Origin: an uncultured Lachnospiraceae bacterium
Lineage (GTDB): Bacteria > Bacillota > Clostridia > Lachnospirales > Lachnospiraceae
Direction: 5' to 3'
DNA length: 64,000 nt
Assembly (NCBI GenBank): GCA_947243855.1
Contig: CAMXIK010000002.1
Location: 1-64,000, forward strand
A model generated the notes under the pieces. That model saw nothing but the letters and a program-made list of their open reading frames with translations. It had not been told where the DNA came from and did not search any database. Of the stretch, positions 45,128-52,922 are shown one piece after another. The position numbers were made by a program, and so were the translations under genes. Numbering within the stretch: position 1 is the first letter of the stretch; every line of letters begins with the position of its first letter.

Positions 45128-45472
45128 GTGGTTTGTGTGATAATCTTATTGCTGTTGGTGCCCGGTATGCTGGTGTGGAAAATTGCGGACGGAAGGGAGC
45201 TTTCCGGATGCAGGGAGATCGCGGGGGCGTGCGTGGACTGGCTGATTCATGATTTGGTGATTGCCTGTGCGGTGTACGCGCTGTTTTATGTGCGCAAGGG
45301 CGCGGTTTCGATCAGTTTTTCCACCGCTTATCCAAACGAGGAAGTGTACTATTCCATTTACGATATCGGCTTTGTGTTCCAGTACGCAGTGATGGCGCTT
45401 GCCGTGGCCGTGATTCTGGGCGGGGCGGAGCATTTGTTGCGAAAATGGATTCGGCAAAGGGGGAAAAGATGA
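45128..45472 (+). CDS. Small membrane protein of the CotH/VTC module
   Basis: A 114-residue protein with three hydrophobic segments (about 1-17, 36-54 and 83-103) and a basic C-terminus. It starts at GTG 45128 after AGAGGAG. Its stop overlaps the ATG of the next gene (45469-45472), so it is translationally coupled to the carbohydrate-binding lipoprotein. I do not recognise a family. The location between CotH and the VTC polymerase suggests an accessory role in that module. Confidence 0.6.
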   Translation: MVCVIILLLLVPGMLVWKIADGRELSGCREIAGACVDWLIHDLVIACAVYALFYVRKGAVSISFSTAYPNEEVYYSIYDIGFVFQYAVMALAVAVILGGAEHLLRKWIRQRGKR

Positions 45473-46317
45473 AAAGACGGCGCGGGATCGCAGGCGTTCT
45501 CCTGTCTCTTTGCACGGTTTTCTCCTTGACGGCCTGCGCTGTTGAGGAGGCCGGGGAACAGCGGGAGGAGATTTCGCAGGAGGTTTTTCAGATTACCGGA
45601 CAGGATGAGGAGACAGAGCCGGAGAACCCGTTAACCATCGATCTGGATGCATGGGAAGAGGAATCGGTTCTTCTTACGGAGGGCGGCGACGTCTGGCTTT
45701 CCGGCAGTCTGGAAGGGCAGATCGTTGTCGATGCGGATGAGGACGAGCTGGTGCATTTGTATCTGGCGGGCGTCGGTATTTCTTCCGGCAGGGGGCCGGC
45801 CATTCTAGTGGAGGAGGCTTCCAAAGTCATTGTGACACTTGTGTCGGGAACAGAGAATGTGCTATCGGATTCGCCGGATTATACGGATTATGAAAAGCGG
45901 CAGGCGTGTTTCTACAGCGTGTCTGACCTGACGATCAACGGGGACGGTTCCCTTTGGGTGTTTGGCTATCATGAGGACGGCATTCGGAGCAAGGACAGAA
46001 TCAAGCTCTTGGGCGGCAGCATAGAGGTACAGGCCAAGGGCGACGGGATTAGGGGCAGCGACGGCATCCTGATTCGGTCGGCAGCGTTAGAGATACAGAG
46101 TGAACAAAATGGGCTGCGGACAGCCAATCAAGGCGCGGAAGGAAAAGGCGTCGTGGAAGTGCGGGGCGGCACGCTTTCCCTGATTGCGGGAAAAAACGGC
46201 ATCTATGCGGCCTCGGATTTATTCTTGCGGGACTGTGTGTGCAGTATAAACTCCGTGGAAGAAAAGGTGAGGACGGAGGGCACTGCTTATATTGCGGAGG
46301 GTTGTTTGAGCCAGTGA
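45469..46317 (+). CDS. Carbohydrate-binding lipoprotein, Cthe_2159-like
   Basis: A 282-residue secreted lipoprotein. After a signal peptide the lipobox SLTAC marks the anchor. The rest is a right-handed beta-helix-like repeat with phrases such as LSGSLEGQIVVDADED, GPAILVEEASKVIVTL, DLTINGDGSLWVFG and KGDGIRGSDGILI, which match my memory of the Cthe_2159 carbohydrate-binding family (pectate/polygalacturonate binding). It begins in the stop of the preceding gene, and its own stop overlaps GTG 46314 of the VTC gene. It likely holds a surface polysaccharide near the CotH/VTC machinery. Confidence 0.78.
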   Translation: MKRRRGIAGVLLSLCTVFSLTACAVEEAGEQREEISQEVFQITGQDEETEPENPLTIDLDAWEEESVLLTEGGDVWLSGSLEGQIVVDADEDELVHLYLAGVGISSGRGPAILVEEASKVIVTLVSGTENVLSDSPDYTDYEKRQACFYSVSDLTINGDGSLWVFGYHEDGIRSKDRIKLLGGSIEVQAKGDGIRGSDGILIRSAALEIQSEQNGLRTANQGAEGKGVVEVRGGTLSLIAGKNGIYAASDLFLRDCVCSINSVEEKVRTEGTAYIAEGCLSQ

Positions 46318-47015
46318 CAGAATACAGACATGAATATAAATACCAGATAGACGCCATGCAGAAGGAGGTTTTGAAACTCCGCGCGCAGGGCGTTTTGGAG
46401 CGGGACGTCCATGCGGGGGAGAACGGGGAGTATCTGATCCGCAGTCTCTATTTTGACAGCCCGGAGGACGCCTGTTTTTTTGAAAATGAAGACGGCGTCG
46501 ATCCACGGGAGAAGTACCGCATCCGCATTTATAACTGCGACGGCGCAAGGATTAGTCTGGAATGCAAGGCGAAGACGCGCGGCATGACGAAAAAGACGGC
46601 CTGTCTGATTACCAGAGAGCAGTGCGAACGCTTTATGGAGGGGACGGTTCCGGAGGCGGACGAGGGCTTTTCCAAGGGCCAGAAGCTGTTATTTTACCGG
46701 ATGCGGGAAAGGAATCTGCGGCCGGTGGTGATCGTTCAGTACATGCGGACGCCTTATGTGGGCGCGGCGGGGAATGTGCGGGTTACCTTCGACGATGCGA
46801 TCGCCTCTTCCAATGCGGTCGGCGGTTTTTTGCAGGAGGAGATTCCTTTTCGGAGCGTCCTGCCAGCAGGCGGCAGCATTTTGGAGGTAAAGTGGGACGA
46901 ACTTTTACCGTCCTATGTCAAGGGACAGCTAGAGCTGGATTCTTTGCAGTGGACGGCGTTTTCTAAATATTATCTGTGCCGGAGATATAATTGCTATGGA
47001 GGAGTCAGGATATGA
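46314..47015 (+). CDS. VTC-domain protein (polyphosphate polymerase family)
   Basis: A 233-residue cytoplasmic protein with a VTC-type tunnel fold. Basic strand motifs are visible: YRHEYKYQID, IRSLYFDSP, KYRIRIYNCDG, LECKAKTRGM, VVIVQYMRTPY and ILEVKWDELLP. In yeast the VTC domain makes polyphosphate from ATP; bacterial copies beside CotH and DUF4956 are widespread but their product is not settled. GTG 46314 overlaps the previous stop (GTGA) and starts just before the first conserved strand. The ATG of the DUF4956 gene overlaps its own stop. The unbroken overlaps mark a tightly coupled module. Confidence 0.85.
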   Translation: MTEYRHEYKYQIDAMQKEVLKLRAQGVLERDVHAGENGEYLIRSLYFDSPEDACFFENEDGVDPREKYRIRIYNCDGARISLECKAKTRGMTKKTACLITREQCERFMEGTVPEADEGFSKGQKLLFYRMRERNLRPVVIVQYMRTPYVGAAGNVRVTFDDAIASSNAVGGFLQEEIPFRSVLPAGGSILEVKWDELLPSYVKGQLELDSLQWTAFSKYYLCRRYNCYGGVRI

Positions 47016-47686
47016 GAGTTGCAGAAGTGTTAAAAAAATCCTTCTTGGAAGGGTATGGAGCCGTCAAAATAGATGTTGCGACGGTTATTCTATGCATGGT
47101 TATCACCGTGCTTGTGGCGGCGTATATTTTTATGGTCTACCGCATGATGAACCGGAAGGCGTTCTATAACCGCAATTTTAATCTGTCGCTCATTGCCCTT
47201 GCCGTGATCACGGCGGCGGTGATCCTGACCATCCAATCCAATATTGTGATCTCGCTCGGTATGGTGGGAGCTTTGTCCATTGTAAGGTTCCGCACGGCGG
47301 TGAAGGACCCGATGGATCTGGTGTTTCTCTTCTGGTCGATCAGCGCGGGAATTATCTGTGGCGCGGGTTTTGCAGTTGTGGCGGTAGTTGCATCTGTTGT
47401 CATAACTGTGATAATATTATTGTGTGATAAAATGTCCGTGGGTACGGCGGCGGTGATCCTGCTTGTGAACAGTACGGATTATAAGACGGAGAGCCGGATT
47501 ATGGAAGTCGTGGAGAAGCATTGCGAAAGCAGTAAGGTAAAAGCGAGAAACCTGACCAAGGACAAGCTGAATATGGCAATCGAAGTCAAGACCCGGGAGG
47601 GCGGGAAGCTGGTGGAACAGTTGATGGATCTTTCAAGCGTGACCTCCGCTTCTTTGGTGGATCATGACGGGGAAGTGACGTTTTAA
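47012..47686 (+). CDS. DUF4956 membrane protein
   Basis: A 224-residue protein with three to four membrane helices (first about 25-46) and a cytoplasmic C-terminal domain of about 80 residues. ALSIVRFRTAVKDPMDLVFLFW in the middle is the hallmark of DUF4956 proteins. They are almost always found next to VTC-domain polymerases, as here, where the ATG overlaps the VTC stop. A membrane channel or anchor for the VTC product is a reasonable guess. GGAGG lies 9 bp upstream. Confidence 0.85.
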   Translation: MRVAEVLKKSFLEGYGAVKIDVATVILCMVITVLVAAYIFMVYRMMNRKAFYNRNFNLSLIALAVITAAVILTIQSNIVISLGMVGALSIVRFRTAVKDPMDLVFLFWSISAGIICGAGFAVVAVVASVVITVIILLCDKMSVGTAAVILLVNSTDYKTESRIMEVVEKHCESSKVKARNLTKDKLNMAIEVKTREGGKLVEQLMDLSSVTSASLVDHDGEVTF

Positions 47687-47733
47687 GATAATGAGCGCAA
47701 AAGAAAAATAAACGGGATATGAAGGAGGAGAAC

Positions 47734-48603
47734 ATGAAGGGAATTATACTTGCGGGCGGTGCTGGCACAAGACTTTACCCGCTGACAAAGGCGGTGTCGA
47801 AGCAGATCATGCCGGTATATGACAAACCGATGATTTACTATCCGCTTTCGACGCTGATGCTGGCGGGAATCCGGGAGATTTTGATTATTTCCACACCAAG
47901 GGATCTTCCGGTATTTCAGGAGCTTTTCGGCACCGGCGAACAGCTTGGACTGCGTATGGAATATGCGGTGCAGGAGACGCCGAGGGGGCTTGCGGACGCC
48001 TTTATCATCGGCGCGGATTTTATTGGGACGGATGGCGTGGCGCTGGTGCTTGGCGATAATATTTTCTATGGCCAGAGCTTTTCTAAGGTGCTGCGGGAAG
48101 TGGCCCAGAGAGAAAGCGGGGCGACAATCTTCGGCTATTATGTGCGCGATCCGAGAGAGTACGGCGTAGTGGAGTTTGACGAAAACGGCATGGCCCTATC
48201 CATTGAGGAAAAGCCGGAGCATCCGAAGAGCAACTATGCGGTGCCTGGACTGTATTTCTATGACAATGACGTGGTGGAGATCGCGGCCAATGTGAAACCC
48301 TCCGCAAGGGGAGAGATTGAAATTACCAGTATCAACAACGAATATCTGCGCAGGGGGTCGCTCCGGGTGGAGACCCTTGGACGCGGCTTTGCGTGGCTGG
48401 ATACGGGAAGTCACGATATGCTGCTTGATGCGGCGGACTTTGTGGCGGCGTTCCAGAAACGGCAGGGACTGTATATTTCCTGCATTGAAGAGATTGCTTA
48501 CAAGAGGGGATTTATCACGAAAGAGCAGCTTCTTAAGCTGGCGGAGCCGCTTATGAAGACTGCCTATGGACAGTATATGGTAGAGGTTGCAAATGGACTC
48601 TAA
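47734..48603 (+). CDS. rmlA: Glucose-1-phosphate thymidylyltransferase
   Basis: First enzyme of dTDP-L-rhamnose synthesis; it joins dTTP and glucose-1-phosphate. [18 protein letters not shown] is the nucleotide-binding start, followed by [25 protein letters not shown] and the [19 protein letters not shown] segment. Length 289 residues is standard. GGAGG precedes ATG 47734. It lies between the CotH/VTC module and a GH25 gene, apart from rmlB, and its end overlaps the next gene by 11 bp. The phosphoglucomutase at 59603 should supply its sugar substrate. Confidence 0.95.
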   Translation: MKGIILAGGAGTRLYPLTKAVSKQIMPVYDKPMIYYPLSTLMLAGIREILIISTPRDLPVFQELFGTGEQLGLRMEYAVQETPRGLADAFIIGADFIGTDGVALVLGDNIFYGQSFSKVLREVAQRESGATIFGYYVRDPREYGVVEFDENGMALSIEEKPEHPKSNYAVPGLYFYDNDVVEIAANVKPSARGEIEITSINNEYLRRGSLRVETLGRGFAWLDTGSHDMLLDAADFVAAFQKRQGLYISCIEEIAYKRGFITKEQLLKLAEPLMKTAYGQYMVEVANGL

Positions 48604-49948
48604 AAAGATGAGACGGGCGATGGCTTTTATCATCGTCGTATTTCTGGCGGCGTTCGCCGTCATCGCCGCCACAAATTGGGACAGGGTGAAACAAAAGCTG
48701 GGATATGCGAAGGAGACGCCGACGCAGGACGAGACGCCGGAGGAAGATGTGAAGCCGGAGACGGAAGAGGGACAGATAGGGAGCGATCTGTCTGCTTTTA
48801 TGAGCGATGAGACTTTTTTTGATCCGGAGGTTAAGTTTAAGAGCATCGAATCCTATGCTGGCAGAAATGTTTCTCTGATGATGAGCTCTGTGGCGAAGGA
48901 TCTGCGGATTATGGTGGTGGATAGCGTGGGACGCCTCGTGACGGGGACGGACTTCACTGTGACCATTCAGAATGTGGGCGAGTATACGGATACGGACAGG
49001 GACGGCGTGATCTATGTGGACGGTCTGCGCTCCGGGGAATACAGTGTGTCCCTTAACGAACAGGACGGTTTCCGGGTGCCGAATACGATTACCACCATAC
49101 AGGTGAGGCAGGATATTGAGTACCGTGTGATCGATAATATCGAGTATCTGATGCTGACTGAGGACGATATCGATCCGGAAAAGGAGGATAAGGCGGTCAA
49201 CGGCGCGGAGGAGGAAGCGGACGGTACGGAGAATATGGAGCTGCAGTTTGACAATGGCAGCGCGAAGCTGGGTATCGACGTGTCCAAATGGAACGAGGTA
49301 ATTGACTGGGAGGCAGTGAAGGAGGCTGGCATCGAGTTTGCCATTATCCGCTGCGGATACCGGGGCGCGTCTACCGGAGCCTTGGTCATTGATCCCAGAT
49401 ATGAGGAAAATATCAGGGGCGCTATCGAGGCGGGCATTCCCGTGGGCGTTTACTTCTTCACGCAGGCGCTTGACGAGGTGGAAGCGGTGGAGGAAGCCTC
49501 CATGGTGATCCATCTGATCGAGGATTACGATGTGGATTACCCCGTGTTCCTTGACAGCGAGAGCGCGGGCGGCAAAGGCCGGGCCGACGGGCTTGACAGC
49601 GACCAGCGCACCAGAGCCCATAAGGCGTTTTTGCAGACGATCGAGGCGGCGGGTTATGAGACTGGCGTTTATGCGTCCCGCAACTGGCTGAATGAGAATA
49701 TAGATATGACACGGCTGTCAGATTATAGGGTGTGGCTTGCGGAGTATGCGGATGTGCCAGCCTATGACCAATATTATCACATGTGGCAGTACACCTCCAA
49801 GGGAACGGTGGACGGTATTTCTACCAATGTGGATTTGAATTTGTGTTACATGAATATTGATACTTCTATTAACCACTCCAAAAATGCCGCAGGGTATTCG
49901 GGCGTGGTGAACGGGGATACAGGAAACGTTCCAAGACAAGGAGATTAG
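48593..49948 (+). CDS. Membrane-anchored GH25 lysozyme
   Basis: A 451-residue muramidase, paralogue of the large GH25 protein at 38426. It has a short basic start, a membrane helix (about 8-26), a Glu/Asp/Thr-rich spacer, a SpaA-like beta domain (about 80-195) and a GH25 domain (about 222-420). Catalytic acids appear in [10 protein letters not shown] and FLDSES; WQYTSKG closes the barrel. It lacks the acidic tail, Ig domains and repeat linker of the paralogue, but the GH25 domains are near-parallel over their whole length. It starts at ATG 48593 inside the end of rmlA with AGAGG 6 bp upstream. The tail after the barrel (about 30 residues) is Asn/Gly-rich. Confidence 0.87.
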   Translation: MDSKKMRRAMAFIIVVFLAAFAVIAATNWDRVKQKLGYAKETPTQDETPEEDVKPETEEGQIGSDLSAFMSDETFFDPEVKFKSIESYAGRNVSLMMSSVAKDLRIMVVDSVGRLVTGTDFTVTIQNVGEYTDTDRDGVIYVDGLRSGEYSVSLNEQDGFRVPNTITTIQVRQDIEYRVIDNIEYLMLTEDDIDPEKEDKAVNGAEEEADGTENMELQFDNGSAKLGIDVSKWNEVIDWEAVKEAGIEFAIIRCGYRGASTGALVIDPRYEENIRGAIEAGIPVGVYFFTQALDEVEAVEEASMVIHLIEDYDVDYPVFLDSESAGGKGRADGLDSDQRTRAHKAFLQTIEAAGYETGVYASRNWLNENIDMTRLSDYRVWLAEYADVPAYDQYYHMWQYTSKGTVDGISTNVDLNLCYMNIDTSINHSKNAAGYSGVVNGDTGNVPRQGD

Positions 49949-49952
49949 TATT

Positions 49953-50513
49953 ATGGGAAAGATAACGGTGGAGACATGCGAAATTGAGGGCCTTAAGGTG
50001 ATTACCCCGGCAGTGTTTGGAGATAACAGAGGTTATTTTATGGAGACCTACCATTATGAGGACTATAAGGCAGCGGGGATCGATCAGGTTTTTGTGCAGG
50101 ACAACCAGTCCTCCTCCATAAAGGGCGTGCTTCGGGGGCTGCACTTCCAGATTCAGTACCCGCAGGACAAGCTGGTACGGGTGCTTGCAGGCGAGGTATT
50201 CGACGTGGCGGTGGATTTGAGAGCCGGCTCGGCGACTTACGGACAGTGGTATGGGGTGCTTCTTTCAGCGGAGAATAAAAAGCAGTTCTTTATCCCTAAG
50301 AATTTTGCGCACGGGTTTCTTGTGCTGTCGGATTATGCCGAGTTTGCTTACAAGTGTTCGGACTTTTATCATCCCAATGACGAGGGGGGCATTCTTTGGA
50401 GCGATCCGGAAATAGGGGTCAAATGGCCGATTCCCGAGGGGATGGAGCTTGTCATGTCTGATAAGGACCCAAAATGGGAGGGACTTTCCGCGTTTACAAA
50501 GAAATATCGTTAA
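49953..50513 (+). CDS. rmlC: dTDP-4-dehydrorhamnose 3,5-epimerase
   Basis: Third enzyme of the dTDP-L-rhamnose pathway. GVLRGLHFQ carries the catalytic histidine, VRVLAGEVFDVAVDLR the cupin core, and FIPKNFAHGFLVLS the second half. The 186-residue length is normal. It starts at ATG 49953, 4 bp after the GH25 stop, with AGGAG upstream. With rmlA and rmlB it indicates rhamnose in the exported polymer. The reductase RmlD needed for the last step is not in the window. Confidence 0.95.
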   Translation: MGKITVETCEIEGLKVITPAVFGDNRGYFMETYHYEDYKAAGIDQVFVQDNQSSSIKGVLRGLHFQIQYPQDKLVRVLAGEVFDVAVDLRAGSATYGQWYGVLLSAENKKQFFIPKNFAHGFLVLSDYAEFAYKCSDFYHPNDEGGILWSDPEIGVKWPIPEGMELVMSDKDPKWEGLSAFTKKYR

Positions 50514-50535
50514 CGGCGGCACAAAGGGCAGCAGG

Positions 50536-51570
50536 ATGAGTGAAGAGAAGATAGAAAAGAAAAACATAAAAGAGAAAAAAAGTGTGTCAAAGTCCGCGGC
50601 AATCGTTGTATTCTGGGGGCTTGGCCTGCTTTTGGCGTCTGTGCTTGTATTGCACCACAATCCGCTGGCGGATCAGGTGACGGAGCAGATGAAAAAGGTC
50701 AGCGGCTGCGTGCTGATCGCCTTTACGTGTATTATCTTTACGATCTACTACGAGAGGATTGTGACGATTCCCGTGGAGTTGTTCCAGAGCAGGATGTTGA
50801 TTTGGAAGCTCGCGAAAAATGATTTTAAGAAACGGTACGCCGGCTCCTATCTGGGAATTGTGTGGGCGCTTGCCCAGCCCGTTGTGACGGTGTTAATGTA
50901 CTGGATTGTGTTTGACAAAGTCTTCGACGCAAGGGTACAGTTTGTGGCGGCGGATGGTGTGGAACCGCCCTATGTGCTGTATCTGATGGCCGGTTTGGTG
51001 CCGTGGTTTTATTTTTCCGAGGCGATTTCCCAAGGAACAATGGCGCTTGTGGAGTATACTTACCTTGTGAAAAAGGTTGTGTTTAATATCAGTATCCTGC
51101 CGATTATTAAGGTGATTGCGGCCACCTTTATCCATATCTTTTTTGTGGGTATTTTGCTGATTGTGGCGGTATGCTACGGCTATACGCCCACGGTCTATAC
51201 GATACAGATTTTATATTACAGCATCTGTCTGTTTTTGTTCGTGTTGGCGTTGAGTTATCTGACAAGCGCGCTGGTGGTATTTATCAGGGATCTCCAGCAG
51301 GTCATCACCATTGCGTTACAGATCGGCATGTGGGCGACGCCGATTATGTGGAATATCAAGATGCTGCCAAGCGATAATATGAAGACGCTTTTTAAGCTCA
51401 ATCCGCTGGTCTACATTGTCAACGGTTACCGGAGCGCGATTTTTGAGGAGGTGTGGTTCTGGGAACATTTCTACTCCTCGACCTATTTTTGGATTTTTAC
51501 GATCAGTATGTTTTGTATCGGGACGCTGGTATTCAGACGTTTGCGTAGTCATTTCGCAGATGTATTATAA
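50536..51570 (+). CDS. Polysaccharide ABC transporter permease (Wzm/TagG type)
   Basis: Membrane subunit of a polymer exporter. The 344-residue protein has a charged N-terminal tail, two helices before residue 90, then ANDFKKRYAGSYLGIVWALAQPVV, the typical start of the Wzm/TagG core, and four more helices with LVYFIRDLQQ-like VVFIRDLQQV. It lies 23 bp after rmlC and is followed by its ATPase. The two extra N-terminal helices resemble the O-antigen and teichoic acid exporter layout. Start ATG 50536 is chosen for the GCAGGATG context and because a longer frame overlaps rmlC. Confidence 0.88.
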   Translation: MSEEKIEKKNIKEKKSVSKSAAIVVFWGLGLLLASVLVLHHNPLADQVTEQMKKVSGCVLIAFTCIIFTIYYERIVTIPVELFQSRMLIWKLAKNDFKKRYAGSYLGIVWALAQPVVTVLMYWIVFDKVFDARVQFVAADGVEPPYVLYLMAGLVPWFYFSEAISQGTMALVEYTYLVKKVVFNISILPIIKVIAATFIHIFFVGILLIVAVCYGYTPTVYTIQILYYSICLFLFVLALSYLTSALVVFIRDLQQVITIALQIGMWATPIMWNIKMLPSDNMKTLFKLNPLVYIVNGYRSAIFEEVWFWEHFYSSTYFWIFTISMFCIGTLVFRRLRSHFADVL

Positions 51571-51580
51571 GGAACTAACT

Positions 51581-52891
51581 ATGGACAATATCGCGATTAA
51601 GGTCACAGACCTAGAAAAAGTGTATAAACTCTACGACAAGCCCTCGGACCGCTTGAAGGAGGCGCTGCGGATTGGACGCGGAAAGCACCATACGGAGCAC
51701 CGCGCTCTGAAAGGGGTCAATTTATCGATCAGGCAGGGAGAGTGCGTGGGAATCATTGGCACCAACGGTTCCGGTAAATCGACAATTCTAAAAATAATAA
51801 CGGGCGTTCTTTCTCCGACTTCCGGGGAAGTGGAGGTCAACGGGCGTATCTCCGCGCTGTTGGAGCTTGGCGCGGGATTCAATATGGAGTATAACGGCAT
51901 TGAGAATATCTATCTGAACGGAACCATGATCGGCTTTTCCAAAAAGGAAATTGACCGGAAGATGGATGAAATACTGGCGTTTGCGGATATCGGGGATTAT
52001 GTGTACCAGCCTGCAAAAACCTATTCCAGCGGTATGTTTGTGCGGCTGGCTTTTGCCGTAGCGATCAATATCGACCCAGAAATCCTCATTGTGGACGAGG
52101 CGCTGTCTGTGGGGGACGTTTTTTTTCAGGCCAAGTGCTACCATAAGTTTGAAGAGTTTAAGGAGATGGGCAAGACCATTGTCTTCGTCAGCCATGATCT
52201 GAGCAGCATCAGCAAGTATTGCGACCGCGTTGTGCTGTTAAATCAGGGCGTTAAGCTGGGCGAGGGCAGCGCAAAGCAGATGATAGACACTTACAAGCAG
52301 GTGCTTGTGGGGCAGTACGCCGCGCCGGAGGCGGAGGGGGAGCGTCTGGTGGACGACGAGCAGCTTCGCCAGATGGCTGCAAAAGGCGTGGACGGCAGCA
52401 AGCTGGAAGCGCAGAAAGCCGAAAAACAGTCCGGCATGGCGGAAAATCCGGAGCTTTTGGAATATGGTTCTAAAAAAGCGCAGATTACGGAATACTATAT
52501 CACGGACGGCAAAGGCATGAGAACTTCCACCATCCTCAAAGGGAGCGCCTTTACCATCCATATGCGCGTGGAGGCGGCGCAGCGGATTAACGCGCCTATT
52601 TTTGCCTTTACCATCAAAAACGTGCGGGGTACGGAGATCACGGGCACGAACACCATGATTGAGAAGGCTTTTTTGGAGTCTGTGGAAGCTGGGGAGACAA
52701 AGGATATCGCCTTTACGCAGGAAATGAATCTACAGGGCGGAGATTATCTGCTCTCGCTGGGCGTTACCGGCTATGAGGGCGATGATTTTACAGTGTATCA
52801 CAGACTGTACGACGTATTGAACGTGACAGTGATTTCTGATAAGGACACGGTGGGATTCTATGATATGAATTCAAAGGTGACAGTGAAATAG
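51581..52891 (+). CDS. Polysaccharide ABC transporter ATPase with C-terminal cargo-binding domain (Wzt/TagH type)
   Basis: A 436-residue ATPase. IIGTNGSGKST (58-68) is Walker A, YSSGMFVRLAFAV the signature, ILIVDEALSVGD Walker B. After a linker (about 245-310) comes a C-terminal beta-sandwich with FTIHMRVEAAQ, FAFTIKNVRG and GDYLLSLGVTGYE, matching the Wzt C-terminal domain. In E. coli O8/O9a that domain recognises the modified chain end before export. The gene follows the permease by 10 bp and precedes the methyltransferase-kinase, so the same logic may apply here. Longer upstream frames overlap the permease and were rejected. Confidence 0.9.
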   Translation: MDNIAIKVTDLEKVYKLYDKPSDRLKEALRIGRGKHHTEHRALKGVNLSIRQGECVGIIGTNGSGKSTILKIITGVLSPTSGEVEVNGRISALLELGAGFNMEYNGIENIYLNGTMIGFSKKEIDRKMDEILAFADIGDYVYQPAKTYSSGMFVRLAFAVAINIDPEILIVDEALSVGDVFFQAKCYHKFEEFKEMGKTIVFVSHDLSSISKYCDRVVLLNQGVKLGEGSAKQMIDTYKQVLVGQYAAPEAEGERLVDDEQLRQMAAKGVDGSKLEAQKAEKQSGMAENPELLEYGSKKAQITEYYITDGKGMRTSTILKGSAFTIHMRVEAAQRINAPIFAFTIKNVRGTEITGTNTMIEKAFLESVEAGETKDIAFTQEMNLQGGDYLLSLGVTGYEGDDFTVYHRLYDVLNVTVISDKDTVGFYDMNSKVTVK

Positions 52892-52922
52892 AGAATATGA
52901 CAAGCATGGAAGGAAATAAAGC

